Notes: a model not told the origin generated them from the letters alone. A stretch of DNA of 64,000 bases from Misgurnus anguillicaudatus (GCF_027580225.2 NC_073358.2:30158501-30222500), one strand, 5' to 3'. Counted from the stretch's first letter, positions 11,735 to 24,699 are shown. Program-made: numbers and translations.

Positions 11735-14330
11735 TCAATTTACGGTACATGGCTCACGATATCAATAGTATCATGATGCACCGATACTCCAATAATCAAT
11801 GTATTGCTTGCCAATCCTATAATACTTTAGGTGGCTGAGGCAACTATTATTTTACGTGCATCCGCCATCCTAATCTCTTTCAGACAACGTCTGTTCACAT
11901 TTCTCGTGACTAGAAGAGCAAAAAGAGAGATTGTTTTGAGGAGGGGATGAGATTTGCGTTTTTTATTAAAGAATATGAGGGCACATGAATTTAAGAAAAA
12001 TAATAAAGCTTACCGAGTCATTTGTAAAAAAAATACCACAATATTCCAAAAATTATTGAAGTTCTTAGTTTCAATTTCATTGTGACTTTAAAAAACACAG
12101 GCATAAAAATCTCATTTACAGAATGGCCAACGCAATCTACCAAGAGCAGCGCAACTTAGCGTAGGGTTTAAGACAGGTCTTAGGCGTTAAATAATGGCGC
12201 AAATACCAGTAACCTGATAAGCGCAAATCTTAGTAAATTGTGCTGCGTGATTTTCCCTATTTGCGTCTAAAAGGGAAACTCCTACAAATGCATTTGCAGT
12301 CGTAAGTTACTGTGTCCATGCCTATTCAGTGCTAATTTTTCATATCTTGTTAGTAAGTTTGGCCCATTATCTCAACAATTACATTTATAGTGCGAGGTCA
12401 GATCTTCTGGGGTTGGTGCCTGTTTGTTTATTCACGTGTTTGCACATGAGACAAAATAAATTGGAAATAATGAGGGGTGATTTTATTTTGCCTGAGCAAA
12501 TATTACCATGTTATACAAGTCTGGTCAAGTCTGTGTGTGAATGTGAATTATACAGAGTTTAGCCATCCTTATCGGTCGTTTGCCCATTGACCGGTTCATG
12601 TTAATGGGTTCTGAGCATGCGTGACAACCCGGCGGGCATACAGTAGGTGACTGCATCTCTCATTCAGTGCAACGAGGGAGCAAGATAAAGGAAAGAAAGG
12701 AGTTGGCCGGCAAAACTCTGGAAGCAAATCCAAATTTGCTCTCGGAGAGCTGCTAACTCCATTCCTATTCAGAAGAGTCGAGTAAACAAAACTGAGAAAC
12801 AAATAACCCCATCCATGTTTCTTTGTCTCTCCAGTGATGCTCCTCCGGCTTTGCTTCTGTTTTCATAATATTGTCCCTCTGTTCTTCTTCCTCCACCATT
12901 CCCCGTGTAAATTATTCTTCATCTTCCCTGCTGTCTTTTTGTACCTTCATCCGCAATCCTGCACGGATTATTCCTAGCCCTTTTTTTAAAGTTTGTTTTT
13001 GTCTCAATCCTCTCCGCGTCTTCCCTTGCTTGTGTTTTGCATTGTTTGTGCATGATGTAGAAAAGGCCTTTTTTAAGGGGAGAAACAATGTGCCGTGAAT
13101 CCTAAACGTAGATAACTTTAGGACTGCAGAGCAAAAAATAAATAAATAAAAAAAGAGATGGAGTGGTTAGCTGATCTCCTTTGACTATATTCTATTGGGC
13201 TAAACAGTTGATCTATCTAAAGGTGGTTTGACAAGACAGGTAAGCCTGGCAATCGCATGGGCACGTACCCGAAAGGCAGCCCCTGAGATTGGCATAATTC
13301 CAATAATACACCAGACAAATCTGCAGGAAGGGCCTGCAAATGTATTCTTAGTCCCTCGAATCCCCACAAACTGCATTACTTTTCTGATCCTCAGTGGCTG
13401 GGGATATTTCAAAATAAGCATGCAGAGCTTAATATATGCGTGGGTGTCAAGCAGGTCCTGAAATGACATTTAGATTCATGTTTCATTTATTTATTTCATT
13501 TTTTTAAGCGGTAGGAGCTATGGTTGAGTAAATGCAAACAGCAAGTCATTTATTTATTAACCTAACATTCAGAGGCCTTTCAAAAAAAGTGGCATATTAT
13601 TTTAGATTTAGATGGAGATAATGCCTCTCTTGCTGTTAGTACAACTAGACACACACTGTTAACCGTGTATTTATTCTGTGAGACATCAACTTAAAAACTT
13701 CCACCCAAAGCCCCAGTTCAATAAATGGAGGTTTAATTCAATAGGGATGGTGATCAAAATGGAACAAGCAGAACATGCAAACCGAGCAAGCAGAAATAAA
13801 AAGAGATGCAAAGATTTCTTTACCCTGTTGGTTTATCTGCTTGAGTCAAGGCGGTGTTAGCAAGCGCTCTATCATTTCTCCGTGTTTGTACCGTGATTAA
13901 TCGTATTGCCACTTCACAGCTCAGCTTATTGGCTCAGACTCTATGCCATTAAAGGATGTTCCCTGGGTTAGAATTAAAGGCACATTTGATTCGAAGTGCC
14001 ATGAGGAAGTAAAATGGTTGATAATCCCCAACTGCAACTTATCTATGTCTTCACTGTATGATAACAGAATATGGCTAAACACAAATCATTTTAAAGCTGC
14101 ATTTAAAACTCTGGTTGAAGAAAAAAATTATTTTACCTACTTATCTGTACTGTACGTGGACTGAAATGACGTCAAAATGATATTTCCCATAAAATTATAA
14201 CTGACAGCCAACACAGCTCAAATGATAAATCAGTTTACCTTTGCGAATCACAGTAACAAGACAGTTAAACGTACTTGTATAGTAACTGATATTTGTTTAT
14301 GTATTTCAATGATGAAGTTATGGACCGCAG
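11735..14330. other. lamc3 intron 2, no gene recognised
   Basis: Mixed AT-rich sequence. A GGCGCAAATACC-type GC-rich patch near 12110-12300 looks like a transposon fragment. 13200-14170 has no visible repeats. No laminin-like exon or transposase was found. Confidence 0.35.
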
Positions 14331-14332
14331 CT

Positions 14333-14460
14333 TTAAAGGGATAGTTCACCCAAAAATGAAACCATGAAGATACATATGTCCATAATTTTTCAGACAAACA
14401 CATTTTCAGTTATTTAGAAAATGTCCTAGCTCTTCCAAGCTTAAGGGGGTGTTAAAATCT
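14333..14460. mobile_element. Solo end of a TTAA-type element
   Basis: TTTAAAGGGATAGTTCACCC followed by AAAAATGAAA is the terminal sequence of a very common fish non-autonomous element. The same end in opposite orientation occurs at 54440-54462 (GGGTGAACTATCCCTTTAA) and 48910-48930. The partner end is missing here. Confidence 0.6.
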
Positions 14461-14553
14461 TGTTTTAATGTTCAGACATCTGTATTAAATGTAAATATAT
14501 TTGTTATGAAATCAACACATTTCTGACACAGAAAGCAGCAGGCTACTGTCACT

Positions 14554-15815
14554 TTAAAGGAATAGTCTACTCATTTTCAATATTAAAATATGTTATTACC
14601 TTAAAGGCAGGATAGGCAGGAATCATCCAAAAAAACCTTTTTACAAATTTGTCCAAACTGACCCCATATATCAATACACAAGTAAAATGTAAGTACTCTG
14701 AAAAAGAGAGTACAAAAATCGAGTGTCTGCAGACCCCTCAGCACCGTTCCAAACACAGCCAACTTTTCCATTCACTCCACCCCCTCCCTTCTGGGTTTCT
14801 TCTTAAGCCACGCCCCCAAAACACATGAACGCGCGAATTACCTCAGACAAGCGGAGAGGAAGGAGCGCCGGGCATGTTATAACATCAAGTCACAATCACA
14901 TGTAATAATACACCTAACTTTATCACTAGGAATATAAACAGATGGCTTTTATAAACGGATGGCTTTTAGTACTCACTCAGCCAGTGTTTTGCATGGAAGA
15001 GTTTCTGTGATGAAAGCATTGTTGACTCTGACGAGGACTACACTCCGCAGACAATACCGCTACCGCATCATCGACTAGAGGAAAAGCCACGCGATATTTA
15101 CTCTCGTTTGATTGCTTTGTTTATTCCTTTTTTGCCTTCGCTGACTGGATATGCAGGTACTGTAAGATGTGAATGCAGTTTCTGTGAGTTGTGAGTGCGA
15201 GTTCTCTGCTGTACTATTGCTCTTCCTATTGCCTTGTGCACGTTCAAATCAATCGGGTGTGCGCATGTCTGGGCAGATCCCATAGCAACGGGTGGAGCCA
15301 TGGTCGCGAGAGAGAGTGATATTTGAGCAAGCTAATCATATGTTTCGTCCCGGATGGAAATAATTAACTGTGTTTAACACAGTCGTGAGAGGTCTACAGA
15401 CACTCGAGTTTTATACTCTCTTTTTCAGAGTACTTACATTTTAATTATGCATTTGTATATAAAGACAGTTTAGACAAACTTGTAAATAAGTTTTTTAGAT
15501 AATTCCTGCCTACCCTGCCTTTAACTAAGAATTGTTGATACATCCCTCTATCATCTGTGTGCGTGCACGTAAGCGCTGGAGCGCGCTGCAACGCTTCGAT
15601 AGCACTTAGCTTAGCCCCATTCATTCAATGGTACCATTTAGAGATAAAGTTAGAAGTGACCAAACACATCAATGTTTTTCCTATTTAAGACGAGTAGTTA
15701 TACGAGCAAGTCTGGTATAGTACAAAATAAAACATAGCGCTTTTCTAAGCGGATTTAAAAGAGGAACTACATTTTATGGCGTAATAGTACTTTTGGGAGT
15801 ACGTCGAGTCGCCTG
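14554..15815. mobile_element. Outer TTAA-type element, interrupted; right end unclear
   Basis: Left end TTAAAGGAATAGTCTACTCA. After 47 bp it is interrupted by the element at 14601-15524, then resumes at TTAACTAAGAATTGTTGATA and fades out near 15815. GC-rich interior near 15565-15610, no coding capacity. Confidence 0.6.
14601..15524. mobile_element. Nested TTAA-bounded element, 924 bp
   Basis: Left TTAAAGGCAGGATAGGCAGG and right CCTGCCTACCCTGCCTTTAA are inverted complements differing at one base. Longer inner arms (ATGTAAGTACTCTGAAAAAG against CTTTTTCAGAGTACTTACAT in the complementary sense) extend the fold-back. Flanked by an exact TTAA duplication. No intact transposase. Confidence 0.85.
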
Positions 15816-15966
15816 AAAATTTCTTTTATTAGAAAACTAAAATTTATTTAAAAAAATATTTTTAAAATGGATGACTTTGACTGAATACTAAAGATAAAGC
15901 AGCCAAGAGCCCAGAATAAATGTAAACTCTGTCAGCATTGTTTAAAATGCATCTCAGGGTGAGACC

Positions 15967-16392
15967 TTAAATGGGACATTTCACAAGATTTTTTAAGATG
16001 TCAAATAAATCTTTGGTGTCCATAGAGTACGTATGTGAAGTTTGAGCTCAAAATACCATATAGATATTTTAATAGCATGTTAAAATTTCCACTTTGTAGG
16101 TGTGAGGAAAAATGTGCCTTTTTGGATGTGTCCTTTAAAATGCAAATGAGTTGATATCTGCACTAAATGCTGTGCTGTGGTTGGATAGTGCAGATTAGGG
16201 CCGGTATTATCCCCGTCTGACATCGCAAGGGGAGCCAAATTTAAATGACCTATTTTTTCACATGCTTGCAGAGAATGGTTTACCCAAACTGGGTTGATCT
16301 TTTTCACATTTTCTAGGTTGATAAAGCACTAGGGACCCAATTATAGCACTTAAAAATTGAAAAAGTCGATTTTCATGACATGTCCCATTTAA
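15967..16392. mobile_element. TTAA-bounded MITE, 426 bp
   Basis: Left TTAAATGGGACATTTCAC and right CATGACATGTCCCATTTAA are inverted complements. Interior AT-rich, non-coding. Confidence 0.8.
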
Positions 16393-16525
16393 GAGACTAC
16401 TTGATAAAAAGATTATTTAGCTAATTTTAGGCAAATGGTACTGTCTCAACATAATTCATTAAATTACATGTTATGCCATAGTATTGATAAGTTTACTATT
16501 ATTCTGAAATGTGGAAAAAATTGAA

Positions 16526-17040
16526 CAGTCCTTCCAGAAAAAGTTTTTTGTGATTGTTGAGCGCAAAAATCCTTGATCTTGCGACACGTTTTCTTAAAAA
16601 ATGCGATGGAATATGCTGGATATTTATGCAATTTTATGCGATGAATTTGCAGGAACTAGCCAAAATTGCGGTAATGTTCCAAAAATGCGGGAACGTGCCA
16701 AAATTGCGGGAACTTGCAAAAACTGTTTGCAGCGTTTCATTGATGTTCATTTACATCACTTCCTAACATGTCCTCATGACAACAGGGGACATGGCTGCGC
16801 ATATGTGAAGTAAATGCAACATTTTCAACTTTCTGCTAAGATATATATGACTTTTTGCTACGAAAATGCGAGGATTATGAAACCCTGCTAGCCCGCAAAT
16901 TTTGCGAGCAGAAATCTGCAATTTATGTGGCGAAAATGCGGTGCATTTAAAAAGTGCGGCCCCCGCATAAATATGTGGACTTTGGCTGATTATGCATTGA
17001 ATCATGCGATCGCATAATCGTGTTTTTTCTGAAGGGGCTG
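16526..17040. mobile_element. hAT-like MITE with CAG...CTG ends
   Basis: Left CAGTCCTTCCAGAAAAA and right TTTTTCTGAAGGGGCTG are inverted complements. ATTGAA directly repeats on both flanks (16520-16525, 17041-17046), and ATTGAACA repeats if the element boundary is shifted by two. Interior rich in TTTTGCG/AAAATGCG words. CAG ends suggest hAT by family knowledge. The duplication length is not a clean 8 bp. Confidence 0.6.
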
Positions 17041-17049
17041 ATTGAACAT

Positions 17050-18158
17050 TGACCAGTACTGTAGATAATTCTGAGAAAACAGGTGTTTTGATTTTAGTCA
17101 AATGAAAAAAGCTTGCCACCTTGATACAAGTAATCCAGTATTATACGGCTAAACCGCATTGACATTCAAAGTGACGGCATGCCATAATGAAGAAAATATC
17201 ACATTCGATTTTAATTTTGTCTGGCTATTTTTTCCTGATTAATACTAACTGAACTATAGCTAATTGTCTCGGGCCGGTTGCTCTTTGAGATATTATTTAC
17301 ATGGCAGGATGGAAGTAATCCTTGAAAGGTTAATTATTAGATGGCTTATTGGCGGTTCTTTGTGCAAACGGCAGCACGCAGTTAATTACTCTTCATTTGC
17401 TTCTGCCGGTTCGGCTGATGAGTTCATTAAAACTGCTGACTAAAGAGAAAAAATTTTAAGTCAAAAATTGAAAAATCGCCTCTTTGGGCCTCAGTTTTGC
17501 AGCATGTTTTTATTCTTACGCTTTGTGCAGTGTTTTTAGTAAAATTACACCCCTCACAAGCATACTTGAGTGCCTCTCAGGGGCACATCCTGTCTTCCCA
17601 TCACACACTGCACCATTTTGTTTACAGTCCCTCTCCTTCTCTTCCTCTCCAATCTCTCTAATATGAGGGTCTCAGCCAGGAGGGTCTCGTGATTAGAATG
17701 CATCAGGAAAAGGCTTGTTCCTCATTTCAAACTGAATAACTTTTTTTAATTTGATTGCTTAAGTTCACTGTGTGCTACTCTTTTATGCTCTCCCCATCTC
17801 TCATTCTCATTCAACGCTGGCATTCCAATTTAACACCCAACTCTTCAGACCCACCCGGAGAGAGAGAGCGCGTATGCTGATTTAATGGATGACTGAACAA
17901 ATTAAATTTAAATTCATAGGACAACTTTCATCTTCAGCATGAATTTTGTTTGCGGGAAAAATATATATAATAATGCCGTACTGAGTAAAAACATGCATAC
18001 AAAAATCCCTCTTTGATGTAATCCATTACTTTGCAGAAACCATTAAGCATCTGGTTACAAGGTGAGTGTTTTTTATTCCAGCCAATTTGTTTTATAATAG
18101 TGGAAAATTGAAAAGATGCATACAATAAAAGATCAACATTGACATCAGCGCCATTCCA
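17050..18158. other. lamc3 intron 2; repeat-poor block with homeodomain-type sites
   Basis: 17170-17450 lacks visible repeats and contains GGTTAATTATTAGATGG and GCAGTTAATTACTC. It could be a conserved regulatory element, by inference only. The remainder is AT-rich spacer. Confidence 0.3.
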
Positions 18159-19228
18159 GCATTTAGGGGTGTGGTCCTGGTCAAGACAATCTCCTGAACT
18201 CCAAACTGAATGTCAGAATGGGAAAGAAAGCAACTTTGAGCGTGGCATGGTTGTTGGTGCCAGTCGGGCCGATCTCAGTATTTCACAATCTGCTCAGTTA
18301 CTGGGATTTTCATGCACAACCATTTCTAGGGTTTACAAAGAATGATGTGAAAAGGTAAAAACATCCAATATGCGGCAGTCCTGTGGGCGAAAATGCCTTG
18401 TTGATGCTAGAGGTCAGAGCAGAATGGGCCGACTGATTCAAGCTGATAGAAGAGCAACTTTGACTGAAATAACCACTCGTTACAACCGAGGTATGCAGCA
18501 AAGCATTTGTAAAGCCACAACACGCACAACCTTGAGGTGGATGGGCTACAACAGCAGAAGACCCCATCAAGTACCACTTATCTCCACTACAAATAGGAAT
18601 AAGAGCCTACAATTTGCACGAGCTCACCAAAATTGAACAGTTGAACAGTGGAAAAATGTTGCCTGGTCTGATGAGTCTCAGAATTTGGCGTAAACAGAAT
18701 GAGAACATGGATCCATCATGCCTTGTTACCACTGTGCAGGCTGGTGGTGTAATGGTGTGTGGGATGTTTTCTTGGCACACTTTAGGCCCCTTAGTGCCAA
18801 TGGGGCATCGTTTAAATGCCACGGCCTACCTGAGCATTGTTTCTGACCATGTCCATCCCTTTATGACCACCATGTACTCATCCTCTGATAATTACTTTCA
18901 GCAGGATAATGCACTGTGTCACAAAGCTCGAATCATTTCAAATTGGTTTCTTGAACATGACAAAGAGTTCACTGTACTAAAATGGCCCCCACAGTCACCA
19001 GATCTCAACCCAATAGAGCATCTTTGGGATGTGGTGGAACGGGAGCTTCATGCCCCGGATGTGCATCCCACAAATCTCCATTAACTGCAAGATGTTATCC
19101 TATCAATATGGGCCAACATTTCTAAAGAATGCTTTCAGCACCTTGTTGAATCAATGCCACATAGAATTAGAAGGCGAAAGGGCGTCAAACACAGTATGCT
19201 GTTCCTAATAATCCTTTAGGTGAGTGTA
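18159..19228 (+). pseudogene. Dead Tc1-like transposon (transposase pseudogene, 5' end missing)
   Basis: The plus strand encodes pieces of a Tc1/mariner transposase: N-terminal helix-turn-helix (FERGMVVGASRADLSISQSA, LLGFSCTTISRVYKE), middle (GRKCLVDARGQSRMGRLIQA, RATLTEITTRYNRGMQ), and catalytic parts (FQQDNALCHKARII; WPPQSPDLNPIEHLW). Stops after YKE (18345), after AHQN (18636) and after TNLH (19084) break it. The region around the first catalytic Asp is shortened, forcing a frame change near 18640-18690. The right terminal repeat AATAATCCTTTAGGTGAGTG is present at 19208-19228. No left terminal repeat was found. Inactive, and inserted in lamc3 intron 2. Confidence 0.88.
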
Positions 19229-19229
19229 T

Positions 19230-20735
19230 ATGCAATGATCCTGTACTAAATATTAGCACATCTGTGATTTGGCTGGCAATACTCAATACAGTGTGACTGC
19301 GAAAGTGAAAAGTTGTATCAAAATTTAAAAAATCACTTAAATTGGTATCACCTAAAAAAAGTAGGTTGATCCAACTTTTCACTTTTCACAGTTTAAACAA
19401 AAAGCTGCATTTAAAACAATATGCTATTTATTCAAACCCACACTAAAATCAACAATTTTGACCCAACCCATTATTTTTGGTGGAAATAATCCAGCATAGA
19501 TAAATGTGTAAGCCAACCATCGGCTTAGTCCCTTTTTAACCCAACCATGCATCTGACAGAGTTTACAAAAAAGGCTTAATACAGTAGCTATTACAGCACT
19601 AAGCACACTACTGTCATTTCAAGCACCGTTCTGATTTTTTTCTTTCCCCAAATTAGTCTCAAGATGGAAATGTAGCCCAGGGGGCTTCTCATCTCTGTCA
19701 TCCGATTTGGAGTTCAAACATCTTTTCATTTCTCTCTTTTTTCTTCTGAGAGGTTTAAGCGAGGAGAAAGCTGTCTGTTAAAATTCTTTCTACAGAAAGC
19801 GCAGTAGGAGAGACACGAGGATTAAAATGCTAATACTAAAGGCTGGATGCCGTCTTGTGGCTTTAAAGCTGATGAAATATGAATGGGTTTGGGAGACTGG
19901 TGAAGATCAAGGCAGGAAGGTCAACCATGTGTCAGTGATACACTTGCACTTTCTCTTTTGTTCTCTTTCATGCTTTGTTCATGTTGAAAATGACTTATGA
20001 ACAATTAGATATTCACTGTTAGTCCAGAATAACGTAGCCACTCGGCTAGTTTTTATTTTTAAGCCTTTCATTTCATTTTTTTTCAAAGCAAGAGCTTCAG
20101 AGTGGCCTTTAGAGATTTAATGTGCCTAGCCAAACATATAACAGTAAAAAGGTCTGTGTTCTTGCATTTGTGTTTTGTTGTTGCATTTAATGGTCTTCTT
20201 GAGCTAAGTGGGTGAGCTGAAGGGCTTTTAAAATAGTTTCCGTCTAGACTGAAAAAGGCAGAGGAAGTTCCGATAATGAAAAACATACTTCCCAAGTCTT
20301 GTCTGCCACATTTACAAAGGTCAGCGCATCTTTATAACATCCACAAGTTCAGCTCATTTCCATGAACATTCAGGTCGCTACGGCTAAAGAGTTGCAAGCG
20401 GTCAGCCAAATGCGTCACTTTGCCTTTTCACATTTTAATTTAACAGTGTCACAGAAAGAAAGAAAAGAGAGAGAGAGAGCAGGAGAGAGATAGAGAGAGA
20501 GAGAGAAAATGTGTGTGTTTTAATGAAAGGGTTTGACTTCATTGATCTCAGTTGCATTCAGATTAGAACTTAGTCTGTTTTCTCGTTAAAATAAAGAGGC
20601 GTGCAAAGACAAGAAATGACAAAAAGGTGGCAGAATGAGATTCTGCCCAGATGGGATTTACAGAATCGATCGCATTTTACGGATTTATTGTGACAGACTT
20701 TTTTATAAGTGCACGGCGATGATGAAACTTTATTG
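19230..20735. other. lamc3 intron 2 spacer with GA-rich tract
   Basis: A fragment with AACCCA/GGTTG words (19390-19560) resembles the 535-742 element. 20456-20509 is a GA-rich low-complexity tract. No gene recognised. Confidence 0.4.
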
Positions 20736-20880
20736 TACATTTACGCATTTTATAGAAGACAATTTTATCCCAAGCAAATTTCATTCAGATATACTTTGCC
20801 TGTTTGTGTGTTTTAAACGATTTAAACCCATGACCTTGGGATTGCTTATGCCATGCTCTACAAAGTTGAGCTACAGTAAA
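20736..20880 (-). mobile_element. tRNA-derived SINE fragment
   Basis: On the minus strand the sequence reads TAGCTCAACTTTGTAGAGC (A-box-like), then GGTCATGGGTTTAAATC (degenerate B box), as in a tRNA-headed SINE. The distal part ends AAATGCGTAAATGTACA. The cypriniform SINE consensus is recalled, not aligned. Confidence 0.65.
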
Positions 20881-22250
20881 ACAAAAAAGAAAAATAGAGG
20901 AGCTAAGAGGTGCTCAAAAAAAAGATTTGTCACCGCTTTCATGTAAACTGGCTTGCTTATTGATCTGGGGTTGCTTTATAATCAGCATGTCGATGAACGC
21001 CTCACCGAGCAGAAATCTATGGAAAACTGGGCCATTAGGGAAAGCTCAGCTATTAAAAACCCCGACAGAGGTTTTGAAAGCAAAAAACAGTCAATCATCA
21101 AAGAAGTGACAGAGAGGGGAAATGGGAGGCATGCTGTGCCATCATTCTTGTTAACGATCACAAAAATGCAGAACTGCAGCGTCGCGCAACCTTGATCAGT
21201 TCCACCATGAAAGCTTGGGAGGTAACAGCAAATAATGGCTGTAGCTGTCTCCTGAGAGATGCAACGTATATATTTTATTCCTGCGGAGCTGCTTTCCAAC
21301 TAAAGTGACATACGAGAAAATGTGTGGGATAAGTTAAGGGCGTCAATCCCTCTACGCAGAGTAAACAATAGAGATGCTGTTTATACCTCGTATTAAGATG
21401 CGCTTGGTCGATTGGATCACAAGTGGACGAGAGAGACACATTCCCGTTCATACATGTAGCTGGAGTTTTAATCCATCTCTTTTGTCCACTGTGGACCGTT
21501 TTTGTCCTGAATACTTCAAGGGAATTGGCAAAACACGAAAACCCGAGTCATTAAGAAATTACATATTAAAATTGACCCACACTAATATTATGTCAGAGTC
21601 ATTTTACAGCAATTGATAAAAAAAGTTTGCCCAACTTTCCCACGCTTGCTAAATAAAACCAAAATGAAAGAGGCGAAGAACCCTTCAATTTTTTAAATGA
21701 TAGCCTAAAGACTGCGCAAGTTTGATGCTAGAAGTCAGAGCCAATTAAAAACATTGTGCTCGGTGCTTTACACATTAGGTCAGGAGGCAGAGAGTATGTC
21801 GTCTTGCACTGTACAGCATATTCATAAATAACAGCTGACGTTACTCACATCTCATACTTGTCTTCCGCCATTTTGATTACATGTCTGTAAAGTAAAAATT
21901 CTCCCACAAATTACCATATTTTGCAGAACACAGAGGTCCTGTGATAATACCTGAGCGCCTTTTTATTTCGTTTTGCGGACCAGTTGCACTCGCTCCTTCT
22001 GCTTCTTATGACTTTCCTTGTGAAATTTGAGATTCGTTTTATATATACTTTTAAACTTCTAATCAGTCTCTCCTCATCCATGTTTAATGATCAATATTCA
22101 TAATGTTCAGAACTTTCATTAAATGGAAAAGGTACCTTTTACTGCGTGTCGCTGCATGTATAGGACACGGTGTAAGTCAGTCAAATCACAGGCTTTGCTT
22201 ATTCCGTGTGAATGTGCCACATGAAACTCAGATGTAGGGAAGTAATTTTT
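20881..22250. other. lamc3 intron 2, no gene recognised
   Basis: Repeat-poor mixed sequence; several short open frames without recognisable domains. Confidence 0.3.
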
Positions 22251-22251
22251 A

Positions 22252-22303
22252 AATCGCACGTGGTCCCCAGATAATACTAATCCCGTGCGAATAGGGCTTA
22301 AGT
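22252..22303. mobile_element. Transposon end fragment (CCCGTGCGAATAGGGCT)
   Basis: TAATCCCGTGCGAATAGGGC is the approximate inverse of GCCCTATTCGGACGGGATTA at 63581-63600. Both look like ends of the same DNA element family, truncated here. Confidence 0.5.
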
Positions 22304-22659
22304 GAGCAAACTCCAGAAGCCAAGCATTTTTCAGTAATGTGGTGCACTCAGAGATTCAATTGGCCTTAAACCTTTCAATGTGTGGTAGATGTTTGCAGTT
22401 TCCTGTTGTGTCTCATTTCTGAAATAAGCCCTCTTACTCAAGCTCAGCATGGCCACAACATTTAAATCGAACTATAACTCAAATTCTGGCGGGTCCAAAA
22501 CTGTATCTTCACTTTTTTTAAATATACAAGTTGTGGAGCACAACGTTTTTGTGTAAAATAGGAAAATTTATATCAACTTACTACAAATTATGTGGGTAGA
22601 TGACTCTTTAAAATTCAGATGTGCCCAATTCTGCAAAAAATATATTTATACTGCAGAGT

Positions 22660-23856
22660 GTAAGGTCTCTAGCAAGTGTCTTATGCTAGTTTCCACCCTG
22701 CCCAATTATAAATTTCACGTTTAAATAGCAAATGCATTTGCGCCCCTTTTGCGCCCATGGGCGTTCTGGTCTGAAAACGAGGTGTGTTCAGGCGCATTAT
22801 TGGCGTGTTGCTATTTTGCGGCAACTAAAATAGACTACGCCATTGACCAACAAAAACCTGGTCTACAGTCAATGGCGCAATATGTCTTTTTGTTATTTAA
22901 AGAGCGCATTAGTAATATGCGCCTATAAACGGGACGACAACGCGGGTTTGCTTATCACATACATGAATGCAGCAGCACAAAAAGGCTTTTAAATATGAAA
23001 GATTAAAGGATTGAATGTAAAAGATGATTATTGAGTCTCTTGGACATAAATGAGGACTAATTATGAGACGTTAGAAGACAAAAAGAGCTGCTTCACCTGC
23101 AGCCTGGTAAGTAAATAAATGCTTTGCTTTAAACAAATGCATCTGTCTTTAAATGTTTTTTTTTTAATGCTACCTCACGGATTTATTGTAAATGATGACT
23201 CTGTACCTGTGGATATGGTGAGATGAGAAACATTTTTAAGTAATGCTTAAAAAAAACTCATGACGCTGTCCAAGTGCTGAAACGTGCGGAGAGCCGTTTG
23301 TAAATTCTTTATCTCCTGTGTATTACAAATAAAGTATTTTTACAGTACAAACCTTTTCTTACATACTTGTAAATTATTTTTTGATGATATTGGATAGCCA
23401 TTTAAAGCAATTAAAAGCCTGCTTTTTTACTTCCATGACTAAAAGAAAACGGGTTTTAAAGGTTTTAATAAAAAAATAGCAATCAATACGTGACTCCACA
23501 ATAAGTGAAAAACAACACAATTATTTAACATTAATCTTAAACTGGGGATCTTCTTCCTCCGCTTAGTTATTCAGTTTACAAAGTCCGTCATCTAAATTGG
23601 GATTAGACATAGCGCCAGCGCAACTGGCTTTTAAAGGGGATGAGAGCTGAGACTCTCATTGTTTTATTGCACGTTACGCCCAAAATACTCCCACTACTCA
23701 TTAAAATAGGACCAACCCTTTTCGACCATGCTCTCGGCGCACAAACCATTTTTACCGTCGTTAAATTATCAAAAGTGGATTCGGAAACGCCCATTAAGAC
23801 GTTGCGCTATGTGCTTTATAGTAGACAATGAGCTTAGATCGTTAAAATAGGGCCCT
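22660..23856 (-). mobile_element. GCGC-rich non-autonomous DNA element
   Basis: The right boundary TTAAAATAGGGCCCT carries the same GGGCCCTATTTTAA terminus as 27844. Interior words TGGGCGT, GCGCAA and CCAATAAT recur. The left boundary is uncertain. The opposite-end sequence near 22740 (GCAAATGCATTTGCGCCCC) is GC-rich and palindromic. No transposase domain recognised. Confidence 0.55.
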
Positions 23857-23904
23857 AAGTAGTTAATGACATTGGAAACTGAGAAGGAAACTGTGATTTA
23901 GACA

Positions 23905-23970
23905 AAATGCTTTCTCATTTGTAAGTCACTTTAGATAAAGCATCTGCTAAATGAATAAATGTAAATCTGT
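23905..23970 (+). mobile_element. SINE 3' tail fragment
   Basis: TGTAAGTCACTTTAGATAAA followed by GCATCTGCTAAATGAATAAA matches the well-known tail of cypriniform SINEs. The tRNA head is not present next to it. Confidence 0.6.
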
Positions 23971-24699
23971 AATTAATATGAGAAATTAGGGGTACATTTT
24001 GGACGCAGCTGGTAAGCAGTTTTTTAATTGGAGAAAGGGGAAGAACTATTCAACCTGAGAAATGTGAGAACCTCAATGACATACAGTATGTGTTTGACCA
24101 ATACAATTTCTGAAAGACGCACCCGAAATCCTGGCCAGGACACGAAAAATGGCACGTATGGCCCTACAAAGCAGTCAGACTGTGGCTTCTATTAAGACTA
24201 ACCTGTGCATGTGGAAAGTTCAGCAGTCTGGACATTAGCAAAGGGGAGAAAAGATAATGAAAGACACTTGACACTTTATTCAAGTGACTAAATCACTACA
24301 TCCACTCTCTAATTACAGAGTGAAAGAATTAGTGATTAAAGTAATGAGTACAGAGGGAAATAAATGGAGGGTGAAATACAAGTGTGTGTGTGTGCGCTTA
24401 TGTGGAAGACATACTGAAAGAAGTACAATGACCTGCAGGTGGGGTTGCCAAGCCCCACATCTCGCCCAGAACAGCTGTACTTCACACCCTGCATGTATAG
24501 TGAACCCTCACTTATTTCGCATACTATGGTGCCATGTAGTTTTTCATCACTGTGTTCACCCTGAAATAATGTGTCGGTTAGATATGAAGAGCTCAGATGC
24601 AAAACCATCAAAGTGTATGACATGTTTTCTTGTAAATAAGCATTATTCTCAGCTTCTCATATGTTGACTTTCTTGTCATTATGATACCAACATTTTAAC
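23971..24699. other. lamc3 intron 2 spacer
   Basis: Short open frames on both strands, none recognisable. No repeat ends seen. Confidence 0.3.

Noticed and set aside
18310..18822. Minus-strand open frames over the Tc1-like element
   Set aside because: Antisense of transposase pseudogene pieces; no independent similarity.
24284..24667. Plus open frame of 127 codons
   Set aside because: Within intron 2, no homology recognised and no supporting splice sites.
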